From NCBI GenBank assembly GCA_023424355.1, contig JAFAEA010000255.1, forward strand, positions 1-22,680: a stretch of 22,680 nucleotides of DNA, read 5' to 3'. A model generated the notes under the pieces. It was given only the letters and a program-made list of their open reading frames with translations, ran no database searches and was not told the origin of the DNA. Made by a program: the position numbers and the translations under genes. Below, one piece after another: positions 21,549 through 22,680 of this stretch. How positions within the stretch are numbered: the first letter of the stretch is position 1; each line of letters begins with the position of its first letter. This DNA is from Chloroflexota bacterium. Its GTDB lineage: Bacteria; Chloroflexota; Chloroflexia; Thermomicrobiales; UBA6265.

Positions 21549-22680
21549 TTACCCGGCTGTATGAATGTAAGGGATCAGGTCTGCTTCGAAGGCGGAGATG
21601 TTGCGCTCGCCGAGGATGGTGAGTTGCTCCAGACAAGCTCGGGATTCTCGCACCAGTCGCGAGGTATCCAGCCCAAATGCGGCCGGCTCGAATTGCTCGA
21701 CCTTGGCGATACCATCCGTGAGCAATGCCACGGCGCCCTTGTGATTGCCACTGAGGGCGTGATGGAACCCGACGCCGATTTGCAGGATTCCCTGATAGAG
21801 CACACGGATCTCTGACTTTTCAGCGTGCCATTCAGCCTCAATCATCTCGTGCTGCTCATAGAACTCACGCTGATTGAACAGGCGAATCCCTTCCACCACT
21901 CCATGCGGAAGTGCCACCGTCGACGGCTCTGCATTGCCAGTGCGTTTGGGCGGGAAGTTGAATGCCGAGTGGATGAACGGTTCCAGCATGGCGCGAATTC
22001 GCTCCGCTACTTCAGAACCTTCGCCGAGATAGCCTTCGTTAATGAGGGGACCCTCGAACCCACTACCTGCAATAGCGCGAGTAATGGCCGACCACGGCAA
22101 ATCACCATCGCCAGGTGGCAGATGTCGCTGGGTGGGATCGGCTTCCAGCCAATCGCTGACGTGCACATTCACAACGCGGTTGCCCATGGCAGCCAACATC
22201 ATGAACGGATTGGCACCAGCTTCAGCCGCCTGGAACGGATCAAACACGAAGCCGATGGAGCTTTCGTCATCAAACTCGTTGAGGTGGCGCGCAAAGGCGG
22301 TGATATCCCGCACCTGACCAAGCGCACAGCGGCCAACATTCTCGATGGCGAGGGTGATGCCGGCATCGGCACATTGACCGGCGATTGCGCGGGTTTCCTC
22401 AATAAAGCGGTCCCAACCTTCGGGCGTCTGCACCGAAGCTCGGGGTGGTCCATGCCAAACAAGTACCGAAGCGCCAACGGTGGAGGCGAAGCCGATGGCA
22501 CGCGCCATCATCTCCCGGCCCTCCTGGGCCCGGCGCTCATACGGAGAGAGCACCTGATGATAGTGCTCCAGGGTGTGGACCGAACGGATGTGCACACCTG
22601 CTTCGGCGGCATTGGCGGCCACGAGCTGCGCAAAGGCGAGATCGTACTCGCCAATTGTTTGCAGCATGATTTCCAATTGT
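21549..22680 (-). CDS. TIM-barrel isomerase-like domain fused to DUF309-like domain (5' end outside window)
   Basis: The first part fits the AP-endonuclease-2/xylose-isomerase-like TIM barrel. Visible elements are I-R-S-V-H-T, a glutamate strand L-A-I-E-N-V-G-R-C, F-V-F-D-P-F-Q-A-A-E-A-G and N-V-H-V-S-D-W, which supply metal-binding E, D and H residues in the family. From G-V-V-E-G-I-R-L-F-N-Q-R-E-F-Y to the end the sequence matches the DUF309 pattern: H-E-M-I-E-A-E-W followed by Y-Q-G-I-L-Q-I-G-V-G-F-H-H and G-N-H-K-G-A. These are usually separate proteins. The frame is open at the right window edge and the barrel's first strand is missing, so the start lies outside. The TTG at 22676 and ATG at 22667 are unlikely starts. 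Substrate is unknown. Confidence 0.8.
   Translation of the reverse strand, partial: QLEIMLQTIGEYDLAFAQLVAANAAEAGVHIRSVHTLEHYHQVLSPYERRAQEGREMMARAIGFASTVGASVLVWHGPPRASVQTPEGWDRFIEETRAIAGQCADAGITLAIENVGRCALGQVRDITAFARHLNEFDDESSIGFVFDPFQAAEAGANPFMMLAAMGNRVVNVHVSDWLEADPTQRHLPPGDGDLPWSAITRAIAGSGFEGPLINEGYLGEGSEVAERIRAMLEPFIHSAFNFPPKRTGNAEPSTVALPHGVVEGIRLFNQREFYEQHEMIEAEWHAEKSEIRVLYQGILQIGVGFHHALSGNHKGAVALLTDGIAKVEQFEPAAFGLDTSRLVRESRACLEQLTILGERNISAFEADLIPYIHTAG

Noticed and set aside
1..22680. tRNA, rRNA, CRISPR array or integrase
   Set aside because: I looked for T-loop sequences, regular direct repeats and recombinase motifs and found none I could support.

Overview
The window (about 57% GC by eye) looks like a chromosomal segment from a Chloroflexota bacterium, probably near Thermomicrobia or Sphaerobacter. 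This is an inference from three things: substrate-binding proteins with twin-arginine signals instead of lipoprotein signals, oligopeptide permease operons without ATPase genes, and frequent GTG/TTG starts with GGAGG-like ribosome sites. There is no rRNA, tRNA, CRISPR array, phage gene or transposase to settle the taxonomy.

Layout. 1-3547 holds housekeeping or accessory genes: a dynamin-like GTPase cut by the left edge, a YceI-family protein with a near-consensus promoter, a GNAT acetyltransferase and a DinB-fold protein. 3567-8507 is the most unusual part. Five same-strand genes encode exported, acidic proteins of one paralogous family that I cannot name. One is a two-repeat version, and a 70-residue exported peptide gene sits among them. 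Two of the downstream genes begin 20-29 nt after a strong stem-loop, which leaves no room for a promoter. A cysteine-free Mrp-type P-loop ATPase follows (8634-9731), with a leader that can fold in mutually exclusive ways. Between mrp and the next convergent operon lies a 222-bp REP/BIME-like element whose two ends are GTAG-footed hairpins.

10052-13505 (minus) is a peptide ABC operon: binding protein, stem-loop, two permeases. A 67-residue protein gene and a large Tat-exported protein of unknown function (14074-15993) are on the plus strand. About 840 bp with no convincing gene follows. 16834-21292 (minus) is a second peptide ABC operon with the same layout, ending in a serine beta-lactamase-fold hydrolase that has no signal peptide. 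The right edge carries a TIM-barrel isomerase-like protein fused to a DUF309-like domain, cut by the window end.

How the genes fit together: the two importers probably bring in peptides, and the hydrolase may act on a peptide taken up by the second one. Neither operon has its own ATPase, so ATPases must be supplied from elsewhere. The exported paralog cluster is the best candidate for an undescribed system; its function is not visible from the sequence.
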